From the NCBI RefSeq assembly GCF_003945545.1, contig NZ_CP029617.1:806001-870000 (forward strand): a DNA stretch of 64,000 nucleotides, in the 5' to 3' direction. Of this stretch, positions 24,007-33,433 are shown in pieces. The translations under genes and the position numbers were made by a program. The stretch is from Streptomyces sp. WAC 01529. Its GTDB lineage: Bacteria; Actinomycetota; Actinomycetes; Streptomycetales; Streptomycetaceae. Each line of letters begins with the position of its first letter. The first letter of the stretch is position 1. The notes beneath the pieces are model-generated. The model did no database searches. It saw only the letters and a program-made list of their open reading frames with translations, and had not been told where the DNA came from.

Positions 24007-27000
24007 CTACTCCGGAGCGGCGACCTCGACGAAGGTCAGCTGCACGAACCTCAGGGGATCGACGAACCGCTGCCCGCTGACCTGGACCTCGGCAGAGATG
24101 TCTCCGACCGGCCTGACCCACCACGCGTGATCAACATTGGTCTGGAGGAACAGCGTCCGGCCGCTGCGCAGCAGTGCCCGCAGCGGCGCGTACTCCTCCC
24201 GCCTGACGATCAGCGTCAGCTCGATGGCGTCGCCCTTGTAGCCCTCGGACACCACCACCGGTCGGTCCTCGCCCAGCGGCTGGTACATGACGGACGTGCC
24301 CGTCGTGCCCACCTGGAGAGGCTCGGCCTTGACCCTCAGCGGGATGCTGCTGTCCGGGTTCGTGATGTCCTTCAGCCACCAGTTCAGCGCGGTCAGCGAG
24401 ACCTCATCCGAGGGCGGCCCGAAGCCACTGACGAACCGGTCCCCTGCCAGACCGAAGCTGATCGTCTGCGCGCGATAGCGCCTGTTGACCAGCGGGATCA
24501 CCGTGTGGTCCGTGTAGGTCGCGATGCCGGACAGCGGGTCGTAGGCGGGAGGACTCGTATCCAGACCGGGCAGAACCTGCCAGTCCCCGTAGCCGGTACC
24601 GACATCGTCCGCGTACTCAATCACCGGGGCATGCCAGACCGCGTGCGTGCTGCGGCCTGTGCCGTTGCGCCACACCCCCGACGGACCGAGCATGATGCCG
24701 ACCCGGTCGAAGTAGACGAGATCGCTCACCGCGCGGTCGGTGACGGACACCTCGCCCTTGATCCGGGTCGTGCCCTCCGGGATGTCGTACGTCCCCGAGG
24801 ACTTGGCCCACGTCGCCGTACCGAAGCTCGTGCCCTGGATCGTCTGGCTGCTGATCAGCTGGTTCGCCCGGTAGAAGTGCAGCGTCAGATACGGAGTGCC
24901 GCTGGATGAACCGAGGAACCCTGAGGTGAACGTGACCTTGTTGTCGGCCAGCTGCATGATCTGCGGATCGATCCCTGAGACCTCGACCGCGTCCGGCATC
25001 GTCGCCACCGTGCGGCCGGCGACCAGCGGGACGGCCGGTTTGACCAGACCGACCCAGGACGCAGCGGAGTTGAATTCGCTGCCCGAGCCAGGCGTGAACG
25101 CCGCGGTCACGGACGTCGCACCGACGGGCACCACGCCGTTGGAGTCGTACACCCCAGTCGTCAGCCACGGATCGCTGCTGCCGACGGTGACGTCGCTGCG
25201 TTCGGTCTCATTGGCACCCGCAGCCGGCGCGCTGGGCAGAGGCTTGATGATCCCGATCCAACTCGCGCCGCCGTAGAAGTTCCGGTTCAGCGACCCGGTA
25301 CGGGAGTGCGAGCCGGTACCGACCGGCCCGTTGGAGTCGGCCATCATCAGCGCCGCCGTCCGGTACTGCCAGTACGAGATCTGGTATTCGGCCGCGTTGT
25401 CCGAGCGCTCCGCCACCTCCGTCGTGCTGCCCCACTCGGTGTAGTAGTCGCCGCTCGACCCGAAGGCACTGATCCGCCAGGCGCGCGAGTCGGTGTTCGT
25501 GACCGTCGACGTGGCCACGGTGTTGCCGCTCCCGGACTGGCTCGTGTCCTCCGCGATGAACTGATTCGCCGCTGAGTCCGCGTTCCGGTAGGCCGACACC
25601 TGCGTGACGATGGGCTTGACCGTGGCGCTGAGCGTCCCCGTCCAGCTGCTCGGTTCGCTGCCGCCCGCCGTCCGTTTCAGGACCGCGAAGCGCAAGCTGG
25701 CCGTGCCGTCGGGCTCCGTGATCTGCCGGACCACCGTCCATCCGGTGGGCGCTGTCAGCGTCGCGATGACCGAGTCCGAGATGGCGACCGTGGCGACCAT
25801 CAGGTCGCCGGACACCACCCCGGACGGGCGGTTGATGACGTAGCTGGTCGCGTTCGACGCCGTCGTCCAGGCGGTGCCCTTGCCGACGTAAGCGATGTCC
25901 GCCGACGTGGTGGGCGGGGCGATGTTGGCCACCATGGCGCCGCCGGTGACGTTGTCGCTCACCGCGAAAGCGCTGAGCCGCCACGCGTTGGCGTCGGTGT
26001 TGTTGAGTACGGCTGACGTCAGGTAGAGCGGAGTTCCCGTCGCCCTGGTGAGCACGCCTTCTGCGATGAACTGATCCGCCGCGTCGGCTGCCCCGGTGTA
26101 CGCGACGACCACGGCGCACCGCCGGGTGCTCGCGGTGCCCAGCGTGCCGTCCGTCCAGGTGGCCGGATCGGAGCCGCCCGCGGTGCGCTTCAGGATCCAC
26201 AGAGCTGCGTCCGTGGTGCCGTCGTCGACCGCGGCCGTGTTGACCGCCGCCCAGCCTGCTGGCGGGGTGATGGTCCCGAACTGGTTCGAGCTGACGAAGG
26301 CGACCATGAGGTCGCCGACCACGACGCCTGCGGGCTTGTTCAGGGTGAAGTCGGTGCCGGACGTCGGCGACGTGAAGGCGGTCCCGGTCGCACGGAATCC
26401 GAGGGACGGCGTGATGCCCGTGTACGTCAGACGCTTCGTCAGCGTGCCGTGGGAACCCGTACCCGTCACCGCCACGCGGGAGATGGTGCTGCCTGCGCCG
26501 GCGACCCAGTTGTCCCCGACCGGGTCATCGCCCGTCGCGGAGAAGGCGGGCAGGATGTTCCGGCTCGTGTGCCCGCCGTCCGACCACGGAGCGCCCGCCC
26601 CGTACATCAGCCCGACGTGATCCACGTGGTGTATCTCGGCGAGCGCCGGTGACTCCACTTCGACTTCGACCTTGGCGTACACCGTCGCCGCAGGAGATGT
26701 CCCGGTTGCGACGGCCTCGGTCCACGTGGAACTGGAGTCGGTGCCGGTGCCGGTGACCGTGCCCGCCAAGGCGGTAAAGGTGTCGTCGTAGAAGCGGATG
26801 CGGACACTGCACGCCCTGGCCGTCACCGCGGCACGCAGCTGCGCCCGCACAGTGACCGGCGAGCCCGGCGCCAGCTCGACGAAGGGACTGAGCACCGACA
26901 TCGTCGCAGCACTGGACGCGGTCAGCTTCAGTGAGGCCACGCCCGCGAAGTACGTACTCGTGTCCTGCGCTGCGGTGCAGTTCGTCGTCGTGTACTCCGG

Positions 27001-27969
27001 GGCGTCCGTCAAGGTCTCGAAGTCGGCGCTCTGCACACTGAGCAAGTTGGAGCTGTCGCGCAAGGTCAGGGCTACCGCAGAGGCGTAGCTGTCCGGGACG
27101 ACGCTGACGACGCCGATGCCCGGCGTGCCGGACACCGTGTGATCATCACCAGGCACGCCGGGGCTCGGACCCTGTACCGCGAAGGCCCGGCCCACCCAGA
27201 TGCTCTTGGCGCCGAAGCTGGAGTACACCCGTACGTACACGGAGTACTGGTCAGGATTAATCGACGTCGGCAGGGTGAGCGACGTGATGTCGCCGCCGAC
27301 CGTCGCCGCATAGACCGGTGGTGTGGTGTTCGGGGCGAAGGTCGACTCGGCGACCTGGATTCCGGTGAAGACCCGGTACTCGGCTTTCGCCTGCGGATCA
27401 CCGTCCGCCTGCGCGTACGTCCAGCTGATGACCGGGGACGGCGTGAGTACGGTGCCGGTCGGCGCCTCCACCGTGACGGTAGGCCTGACCCGGTAGTTGA
27501 TCTGCACCCACACCTTGTAGACGCGGATGCAGTGCAGCGACGCCGCGTAACTGAACACCTGGCACAGCAGCTTGTTCAGACGGTGGATGTCCCATGGATG
27601 ACCGAGCGGGTCCCGCTGATAGGTCGCCACCTCGTAATCCGTGATCGTCTGAGTCAGCGGGATAGTGCGGGACGTGAAGCGGCTCGTGTCGTCCAGGCAG
27701 GACACGTTGATGGTGAGGGTGCGGTTCTGGCTGTCCATCTTCCGCGCCCGCACCTTCACCGTGACAGACGTGATCACCGCGCCTTCCGGCACGGTGCCGA
27801 TGTCGACCGGGAACCTGACGCAGGCCCTCCCCTTATGGGGAGGGTTCCAGCAGTACTTGCTGTCGTCGTCGTTGTTCCAGCAGTGGAAAAGCCTGCTCAC
27901 CAGCGAGCCGGCCAAGCCCCAGCCCTCGTTGCGGAAATCGTCGTTGCACAGGTGAGACAGGCCGGTCAC
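24007..27969 (-). CDS. Large minor tail protein with repeated beta-sandwich modules
   Basis: 1320 aa from GTG 27969, chosen for the GTGA overlap with the tape measure stop; a longer frame upstream is only a shadow of that gene. The N-terminus is a jelly-roll-like region (ACVRFPVDIGTVPEGAVITS). Next come a fibronectin-like segment, a carbohydrate-binding-like segment (ASLKLTASSAATMSVLSPFV) and two tandem copies of one module. The copies share GVVVGDLMVA / GVVSGDLMVA, LKRTAGGSDP / LKRTAGGSEP and DQFIAEG / NQFIAED. The C-terminal 150 residues resemble a distal-tail-like domain (YKGDAIELTLIVRREEYAPL). It is the likely tip or baseplate protein. Confidence 0.85.
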   Translation of the reverse strand: MTGLSHLCNDDFRNEGWGLAGSLVSRLFHCWNNDDDSKYCWNPPHKGRACVRFPVDIGTVPEGAVITSVTVKVRARKMDSQNRTLTINVSCLDDTSRFTSRTIPLTQTITDYEVATYQRDPLGHPWDIHRLNKLLCQVFSYAASLHCIRVYKVWVQINYRVRPTVTVEAPTGTVLTPSPVISWTYAQADGDPQAKAEYRVFTGIQVAESTFAPNTTPPVYAATVGGDITSLTLPTSINPDQYSVYVRVYSSFGAKSIWVGRAFAVQGPSPGVPGDDHTVSGTPGIGVVSVVPDSYASAVALTLRDSSNLLSVQSADFETLTDAPEYTTTNCTAAQDTSTYFAGVASLKLTASSAATMSVLSPFVELAPGSPVTVRAQLRAAVTARACSVRIRFYDDTFTALAGTVTGTGTDSSSTWTEAVATGTSPAATVYAKVEVEVESPALAEIHHVDHVGLMYGAGAPWSDGGHTSRNILPAFSATGDDPVGDNWVAGAGSTISRVAVTGTGSHGTLTKRLTYTGITPSLGFRATGTAFTSPTSGTDFTLNKPAGVVVGDLMVAFVSSNQFGTITPPAGWAAVNTAAVDDGTTDAALWILKRTAGGSDPATWTDGTLGTASTRRCAVVVAYTGAADAADQFIAEGVLTRATGTPLYLTSAVLNNTDANAWRLSAFAVSDNVTGGAMVANIAPPTTSADIAYVGKGTAWTTASNATSYVINRPSGVVSGDLMVATVAISDSVIATLTAPTGWTVVRQITEPDGTASLRFAVLKRTAGGSEPSSWTGTLSATVKPIVTQVSAYRNADSAANQFIAEDTSQSGSGNTVATSTVTNTDSRAWRISAFGSSGDYYTEWGSTTEVAERSDNAAEYQISYWQYRTAALMMADSNGPVGTGSHSRTGSLNRNFYGGASWIGIIKPLPSAPAAGANETERSDVTVGSSDPWLTTGVYDSNGVVPVGATSVTAAFTPGSGSEFNSAASWVGLVKPAVPLVAGRTVATMPDAVEVSGIDPQIMQLADNKVTFTSGFLGSSSGTPYLTLHFYRANQLISSQTIQGTSFGTATWAKSSGTYDIPEGTTRIKGEVSVTDRAVSDLVYFDRVGIMLGPSGVWRNGTGRSTHAVWHAPVIEYADDVGTGYGDWQVLPGLDTSPPAYDPLSGIATYTDHTVIPLVNRRYRAQTISFGLAGDRFVSGFGPPSDEVSLTALNWWLKDITNPDSSIPLRVKAEPLQVGTTGTSVMYQPLGEDRPVVVSEGYKGDAIELTLIVRREEYAPLRALLRSGRTLFLQTNVDHAWWVRPVGDISAEVQVSGQRFVDPLRFVQLTFVEVAAPE

Positions 27970-30900
27970 GGTCGCCTCCCCACCCCTTGCTTGATGGCCA
28001 TGGTCAGCTTCGGGACCAGTTCGCGTTGCAGCTTGTCGACCGTGCCCGGCGTCGCATCGCCCTGGACGGTGACGGGCACGTTTACCTCGACCGTGGTCGT
28101 GCCGCCGTTGCCCACCAGGTCCCGCAGCGCCGTATTCGACTCGACGCGCTCGCCACCCCGGAAACCGACCAGCTCGGGGCCGTGCTCTCCCACGATCGCG
28201 GGACCGCTGCGAGCGCCCGGAGTGCCAAGGCCATACCAGTTGTTCGACTTCTGGAACGAGTTGGCCTTGGAGGGATTGCCGTACCGGGACTTGATGTAGC
28301 CCAGACCCCACTTGATCTGGGTGGCAGGGTTCGTCTTCCAGTCCGATCCGGCAGACTTCATCTTCGAACCGGGCAGCGCCTGGGGAATGCCGTATGCGTC
28401 GCTGCTCGGGTTGTCGGCATTCCATCGCCATCCGGACTCACGCGTCCACAGGGCTTCCAGGGCGGACCAGTGAGAGCCCCACCCGCGACCGGCATTCAGG
28501 CTCTTGCCAGTCGCCTTGGCCGCCGCCACCGACTTGCCGGAGGTGATCCCGCCCTTGTAGGTGTCGGGACCATTGTTCGACAGCCCGTTGCGCCCCGCGT
28601 GGAACGCCTTCACCTGAGCCTTCGCAGCCGCTGACGCGGTCGGATCGCCGACAGCAATCCCGTGAATGTGCGGCGCAAAGCCCTCGGCACGAGTACGCCG
28701 CCAGGCCGCGAAGCCGGACGACCGCATCGCGCCGACGACGCTGTCCTTGGCAGGGCCGAGGTCGACTGCGCCGCCACCAGAGTGCGTACCGGCGGACAGC
28801 TTTCCGCTGCTGTAACTGCCCTGCGTCATCGAGAAGCTGGTCTTGGCCAGCCTGGACGCGTGACCGAGCATTGCCGCGGTACGCCGGTTGACGACAACCC
28901 CGCCATAGGTCTGCTTGTTGCCGTCGCCGGACTTCCACTTCGCCCACGGGATGAACCCGCCGCCGCCCCCGGTGTCCGGGGCGACGTCGTTGTCCGAGAC
29001 CCAGGCCTTGGCGGTCTTGGCCATCTCGTCGATCATGCCGACGCCCATGTTCTCCAGGGCAGTTCCATCGCCCGGGACAACCTTGCGGACCGCTCCCTTA
29101 CCCAGCTTGGCCACGCCGTCGACTGCCGCCCCGAAGGGCCCGCTGATAGCGCCCAGAGCCAAGTCCTTCAGCTTGCCGACCGCGCCTTTGATGCCGTTCC
29201 AGGCGTCTCCGATGATCCCGTCCGGCACCAGGTCGGGACCGGAGTCAGGACCCCAGCCCGTACCGAGGACGCCCCCGCCGTCGGCGAACCGGTGGTCAGG
29301 GTCCCCCAAGGCGCGCACGTTCGCGCTGCCCATGGCCTGGCGGCGCAGCGCGGCGACAGCCTCGTGGCCGCCCGCGCCGGCTACCTCCTTCGCGGTCCAT
29401 ACGTGCTCACCTGCGGACAGCCGCGCGACGATCGAGTCCGACGTGCCGGACCCGGGACCATTCACTTCGCCGCCCTTGGCGAAACCAGGCAGCTTGAATT
29501 CGGGCAGCTCCGAAGCCCCGAATTTTGTCGCTACAACATTCCACAACTTCCGGATTCCAGAGTTGTACACCACGTTGACGATCGCCTGCACGGGAGCCAT
29601 GACGACCTTCTTCAGGGCATCCCAGGCCTTGCCGATTGCTTTCACCGCAGAGTCAAACGCATTCGGGATCGTCTTCGTAAAGAAGTCACGGACCGGATTC
29701 CAGAATGTATTCCGGAGCCACGTGGAGCCCGTACTGAAGATTTCACGCAGCTTGTCCCACAACGCCCCGGCGGCAGCGGAGATACCGTTGGCCGCCGTCT
29801 GGAAGAACGTTCGTATGGCCGTCCAGCCGGTGTTCCAGATCCCGGTCACAGCCGTAATGAACACCTGGACTGCGGCCCGTATAAGGTTCCACGCAGATTG
29901 CGCAATGGAAACGATCGCGTTGAGGATCGTCTGGAAAATGTTCCGGATGGCCGTCCACGCCGTGTTCCACAAGTTCTGAAGCGCCGCAAGGAATGCCTGG
30001 AACGACGAACGCAATGCATTCCACGCAGCAGTCGCGATGCTCTGAATCGCCGCCCACGTCGCACGGAACGCGGCAGTGAAGACACCCGCGAACGCATTGA
30101 AGGCCGTGAGGAGGACGTTCAGCAGAGCCTGCCACGCCGTCCTCAGGACATTCCATATGGCAGAGGCGGCGTCCTTGATGGCGTTCCAGGCTGCACCCCA
30201 CCGGCCCGTGAATACGGCAGCGAAGGTCAGAAAGATCGCAGTGACTACCGCCCACAGCGCCTGCCACGCCGCCTTGATGACATTCCAGACACCGGCCGCT
30301 ATCGCGACGACGACATTCCAGGCTCCGGAGAATACGGCGCTGAACGTCGCATAGAAGACGTTCCAGATACCGGTGACCGTGGCCCAGACCACCCGCCAGA
30401 ATCCTACGAGAGTCGACCAGGCTATCTGCGCCGCACCGGTCAGCCAGGCCCACCCGATCTGCCAGGAACCGGAAAGAATTGCCCAGCCGACCTGATAGGC
30501 GCTGACGATGACTGTCCAAAGGAAGTTCCAGGCAGCTACTAGTACCGCCCAGGCTGCGGAAGCCGTGGCAGCAAGTCCTGTCCAGGCTGCCGTGAAGATT
30601 GGCCCAAAAGTAGCCCAGAAGATATCCCAGGTCGCCTGGATTCCCGTCCATGCCATCGCGGTGATCGCGATGACCGCGTCAATCGCGATTCTCAGCGGGG
30701 CGAGCAGGAAATTAAACCAGTAGATAATCCCGTTGATCAGGTCCGGGATTACCGAGTTCCCTACGAGGAAGTTGTACAGCCACTGAAAACCATGACCGAT
30801 CGGAGTCAAGATCTTGTCGTAGATCCATGTGACCTTGCTAGCTATCCAGCCCCAGATCGTATTCCAGTTCTGCCAGAGCAGAATCAACCCGCCGACAGGC

Positions 30901-32237
30901 CCGAGGAAAACGAGAGCAAGCTGGCCGAGACCGTTGGTAAGCCAATTCCAAACGGTCATGGCGGTACTTTTGACGGCAGACCATACCGTCTCCCAGTACT
31001 TGACCAGGAAGAATATGCCGACGCCAAGAGCAGCGACGCCCGCCACTACGGCAAGAACCGTCAGCGCCGCTCCTGCCATCAAAAGCAGGAAAGGGGAAGC
31101 GGCGACAGCCAAAGCCGTGGTCACAACGGCCGCAGCTCCAGCGGCGATCGCATAGAGAACCAGCGCCGCACGCCACGCAAGGAATCCCCGAACAAGATTG
31201 GCCAGCAGCTCAGGCGGCAGCGAAGCAAGCACCTTCAGCAGCACCGTGAGGACACTGAAGGAATCGTCGCTGAGATCGGCAGCCGCCTTCGCAATATTCC
31301 CGAGAGCCGTCACCAGCGCCGAAAAGAATTCCTTGACATCCGGCGCCACAGAATGCACCTTGTCGAGGAAGCGCGTGAAGCCCCCGCCCTCGCCCCACGA
31401 CTTGAGACTTTTTGCACCTGCGGCCATCGACTGGAACAGCCGGTTCCCGTAGGGGAGGAAGTCGCGGACACCCTGTCCGAGGACGCCCAGCATGCTCTGG
31501 GTCGTCTTGATGAATTTCTCCAGAGCAGGAACACCCTGCGCCACCATGGTGTCGATGAACTGGTCGAGCCCCGGGCCGTCCATCCACGCCGCGAAGTCCT
31601 TGGCGAGCCTCGTGATGACAGGGCTGACAGCCTTGACCAGCGGAGTGAACTTCTCGAAGTTGCGCGCGAGGGCGCCCATCACGATCGAGACGGGAGTGAG
31701 GGTGTCCTTCTCGGTCGTCTTGATGAACTCGCCCCAGGCGCCCTTCATGCCCGAGGTGGCTTTGACGTACTTCTGCTGGGCCGGCGTCAGCCCGTCGATG
31801 ATCGTCTTGAGGTTCTTCTTCGCCTCGTTGACCTTCTTGAGCTGCTCCTCGTACGCCTTCGTGCCCGGTGTCAGACCGGCCAGGGTCTCCTTCTGCTTTT
31901 CGAGGGCATCTCTCGCACTCTTCGTGGCGCCGTTCGTCGCCTTGATGGCGCCGAAGAGAGCACCTCCGAAAATGCCCGCAGCAAGGCCTGCTGCTGCGCC
32001 GGCCGCAGCGAGTCCGCCCGCTACACCCGTAGCCGCGACCGCGATAGGAACGAGGGCGGGAGCGAAGGCCAGCGCGGCGTTCGTGACGGACGTCAGCTGC
32101 TTGCCGATATTCGACGCGGCCTTGTCCATGGCGCGCAGGCCGTTGTCGAAATCCTGGATGTCGCGGCGGGCCCGGCGTATGCCCGCACCGCTGTAGGTGG
32201 ACGTGATCCCGAATGTGAGGGACGTGATCGTGGCCAC
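27966..32237 (-). CDS. Tape measure protein with M15-like and lytic transglycosylase domains
   Basis: 1423 aa. Hydrophobic stretches at about 55-105 and 350-420 and a long series of Trp-spaced helical repeats at about 430-850 (for example IWNVLRTAWQALLNVLLTAF) are typical of tape measures, whose length sets tail length. Near 1149-1190 lies a VanY/M15-like site (GTHSGGGAVDLG and FAPHIHGIA, with H-x6-D spacing). Near 1270 lies a transglycosylase site (WTRESGWRWN, SSDAYGIPQALPGSKM). Such enzymes locally open peptidoglycan during DNA injection. Having both in one protein suits the thick wall of Streptomyces. Confidence 0.92.
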   Translation of the reverse strand: MATITSLTFGITSTYSGAGIRRARRDIQDFDNGLRAMDKAASNIGKQLTSVTNAALAFAPALVPIAVAATGVAGGLAAAGAAAGLAAGIFGGALFGAIKATNGATKSARDALEKQKETLAGLTPGTKAYEEQLKKVNEAKKNLKTIIDGLTPAQQKYVKATSGMKGAWGEFIKTTEKDTLTPVSIVMGALARNFEKFTPLVKAVSPVITRLAKDFAAWMDGPGLDQFIDTMVAQGVPALEKFIKTTQSMLGVLGQGVRDFLPYGNRLFQSMAAGAKSLKSWGEGGGFTRFLDKVHSVAPDVKEFFSALVTALGNIAKAAADLSDDSFSVLTVLLKVLASLPPELLANLVRGFLAWRAALVLYAIAAGAAAVVTTALAVAASPFLLLMAGAALTVLAVVAGVAALGVGIFFLVKYWETVWSAVKSTAMTVWNWLTNGLGQLALVFLGPVGGLILLWQNWNTIWGWIASKVTWIYDKILTPIGHGFQWLYNFLVGNSVIPDLINGIIYWFNFLLAPLRIAIDAVIAITAMAWTGIQATWDIFWATFGPIFTAAWTGLAATASAAWAVLVAAWNFLWTVIVSAYQVGWAILSGSWQIGWAWLTGAAQIAWSTLVGFWRVVWATVTGIWNVFYATFSAVFSGAWNVVVAIAAGVWNVIKAAWQALWAVVTAIFLTFAAVFTGRWGAAWNAIKDAASAIWNVLRTAWQALLNVLLTAFNAFAGVFTAAFRATWAAIQSIATAAWNALRSSFQAFLAALQNLWNTAWTAIRNIFQTILNAIVSIAQSAWNLIRAAVQVFITAVTGIWNTGWTAIRTFFQTAANGISAAAGALWDKLREIFSTGSTWLRNTFWNPVRDFFTKTIPNAFDSAVKAIGKAWDALKKVVMAPVQAIVNVVYNSGIRKLWNVVATKFGASELPEFKLPGFAKGGEVNGPGSGTSDSIVARLSAGEHVWTAKEVAGAGGHEAVAALRRQAMGSANVRALGDPDHRFADGGGVLGTGWGPDSGPDLVPDGIIGDAWNGIKGAVGKLKDLALGAISGPFGAAVDGVAKLGKGAVRKVVPGDGTALENMGVGMIDEMAKTAKAWVSDNDVAPDTGGGGGFIPWAKWKSGDGNKQTYGGVVVNRRTAAMLGHASRLAKTSFSMTQGSYSSGKLSAGTHSGGGAVDLGPAKDSVVGAMRSSGFAAWRRTRAEGFAPHIHGIAVGDPTASAAAKAQVKAFHAGRNGLSNNGPDTYKGGITSGKSVAAAKATGKSLNAGRGWGSHWSALEALWTRESGWRWNADNPSSDAYGIPQALPGSKMKSAGSDWKTNPATQIKWGLGYIKSRYGNPSKANSFQKSNNWYGLGTPGARSGPAIVGEHGPELVGFRGGERVESNTALRDLVGNGGTTTVEVNVPVTVQGDATPGTVDKLQRELVPKLTMAIKQGVGRRP

Positions 32238-32256
32238 CGCGCACCGCCCCCGCTAT

Positions 32257-32535
32257 TCAGTTGTCGTCGTCCTCCTCATCAGAGGAGTCGTCACGTCGGT
32301 ACAGCTCATGCGGACGGGGATAGTGCTTCGGCTCGGGAGCCGGGTTCTTCCGGTGCTTGCGGTCCGTGAAGTGCGCCGCGCCCTGCATGCGGTTCAGTGT
32401 CTGCACCTGCTCATGCAGCGCGGCCAGGACGCCCGCCAGATAGCTGTCATCGACCGGGCCCGCGTAGCGCTCGTAAGCCGCCCACTCCGCCAGTTCGCGG
32501 GAGTCGATCCGGGCGAGCAGCTCGCGGACCGTCAT
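32257..32535 (-). CDS. Tail assembly chaperone, second (T-like) frame
   Basis: 92 aa counted from ATG 32535, but the homology (DUF4035-like: LALALGMTVRELLARIDSRE then LAEWAAYERYAG) begins before that ATG. The frame stays open back into the upstream gene. This is the pattern of lambda gpGT, in which the second frame is made only as a frameshift extension. The C-terminus is highly acidic (DDSSDEEDDDN). It lies directly before the tape measure gene, whose product it would chaperone. Confidence 0.8.
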   Translation of the reverse strand: MTVRELLARIDSRELAEWAAYERYAGPVDDSYLAGVLAALHEQVQTLNRMQGAAHFTDRKHRKNPAPEPKHYPRPHELYRRDDSSDEEDDDN

Positions 32536-32598
32536 GCCCAGAGCGAGAGCTAGCCGGAAGTAGAGGGCTCGTCCTGGCCTTCGTCGAAATCCTCGGTC
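32536..32598 (-). other. Probable programmed -1 ribosomal frameshift region
   Basis: In the -1 frame relative to the first chaperone, codons are open from at least 32598 to ATG 32535 and encode YFRLALALG, which belongs to the conserved start of the T-like domain. No canonical X-XXY-YYZ heptamer stands out; GAG CCC TCT and ACT TCC are the nearest candidates. Confidence 0.6.
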
Positions 32599-32972
32599 AG
32601 CTCCTCGACGTCAGCCTCGGTGAAGCCGTTCATCTCCTGGCACTTGTTGAAGACCCGGGACAGAGCGACGCTCGACTTCATCCCCAGCGCCTTGATGTCG
32701 CCTGTGGTGAAGAGCGGCTTGCCCTGGTCATCTACGGCGCACATCGTGATCATTCGTGCACGGAAATTCTCCAGGTTCTGCTTCTTCTTGCCGCCCGCCT
32801 GCCCCTCGGCCATGAAGCGCTCGAACCGGTCACGCTCCTCACCGATGAGCGTGCGCAGCCGGACCTCATAGTCGTTGGGGTTCTCCGCCCCCTCCGGCGC
32901 CCACTCGGGGACCGGCACGTCCTCGGTCTTAAGATCCTTGGCTTCGAGGATCTGTTCACGGGAAAGCAGCAT
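32550..32972 (-). CDS. Tail assembly chaperone, first (G-like) frame
   Basis: 140 aa from ATG 32972. SREQILEAKDLKTEDVPVPE, then YEVRLRTLIGEERDRFERFM, RARMITMCAVDDQGKPLF and SRVFNKCQEMNGFTEADVEE match the actinophage G-like chaperone (lambda gpG role). It ends with an acidic tail. It lies between the tail tube module and the tape measure, separated from the tube by the reverse-oriented Lsr2-like gene. Confidence 0.85.
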   Translation of the reverse strand: MLLSREQILEAKDLKTEDVPVPEWAPEGAENPNDYEVRLRTLIGEERDRFERFMAEGQAGGKKKQNLENFRARMITMCAVDDQGKPLFTTGDIKALGMKSSVALSRVFNKCQEMNGFTEADVEELTEDFDEGQDEPSTSG

Positions 32973-33010
32973 TGCGGGTACCTTTCGATCACGGGATTTG
33001 GAACTCGGGG

Positions 33011-33038
33011 TTGGCGTCACGGGAATGTGGGGTAGCAT
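33011..33038 (+). promoter_or_regulatory. Promoter of the Lsr2-like gene
   Basis: TTGGCG and TAGCAT with a 16-bp spacer. The expected transcription start falls at about 33044-33046, on the ATG at 33045, and no ribosome site is visible. The mRNA is therefore probably leaderless, common in actinobacteria. Confidence 0.6.
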
Positions 33039-33044
33039 CCGGCC

Positions 33045-33383
33045 ATGGCTCAAAAGACTGTGGTTACCTATATCGATGACCTGACCGGCGAAGAATCTGA
33101 AGAGATCGGCACGCACACGATTCTTGTCAATGGCGCAGGCGTGGAGATCGACCTGACGCCCGACAATTACGACGACCTTCTCGAAAGGCTCTCGCCCTAC
33201 CTGACCGCCGACGGCGCCCGCCGCGTACGAGGCACGGCAGGGAAGAGCAAGGGACGCAAGGCCAGCTCAGACGGCCCCCGCGCTGAGGACGTGCGCACCT
33301 GGGCACGGGAGAACGGGTACGAGGTCAATGACAGGGGTCGCGTCCCCGCGTCAGTCCGCGAGGCATACGACAAGGCGCACTGA
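33045..33383 (+). CDS. lsr2: Lsr2-family nucleoid-associated xenogeneic silencer
   Basis: 112 aa, full length for Lsr2. The N-terminal oligomerisation domain is MAQKTVVTYIDDLTGEESEE followed by VEIDLTPDNYDDLLERLSPY. After a basic linker, the C-terminal domain is VRTWARENGYEVNDRGRVPA, with the RGR hook that inserts into the minor groove of AT-rich DNA. Host Lsr2 silences foreign AT-rich genes in Streptomyces and Mycobacterium. Here it is a phage gene, reversed relative to the surrounding tail genes, with its own promoter and terminator. Such an autonomously expressed moron could silence host or rival-phage genes or antagonise host Lsr2. Confidence 0.93.
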   Translation: MAQKTVVTYIDDLTGEESEEIGTHTILVNGAGVEIDLTPDNYDDLLERLSPYLTADGARRVRGTAGKSKGRKASSDGPRAEDVRTWARENGYEVNDRGRVPASVREAYDKAH

Positions 33384-33394
33384 CCAGACGGAAC

Positions 33395-33423
33395 AAAGCC
33401 CCCGGTCCGATGCCGGGGGCTTT
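33395..33423. terminator. Terminator of the Lsr2-like gene
   Basis: AAAGCCCCCGG / CCGGGGGCTTT with a 7-nt loop, 11 bp past the stop. It could also act on leftward transcripts. Confidence 0.85.
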
Positions 33424-33433
33424 GCTGTGCACG

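Noticed and set aside
27139..28299. Rightward 386-codon frame opposite the tail genes
   Set aside because: Antisense shadow of the tape measure and minor tail protein genes; no recognisable domain.
28662..30542. Rightward 626-codon frame opposite the tape measure gene
   Set aside because: Repeated composition mirrors the Trp-rich repeats of the tape measure on the other strand.
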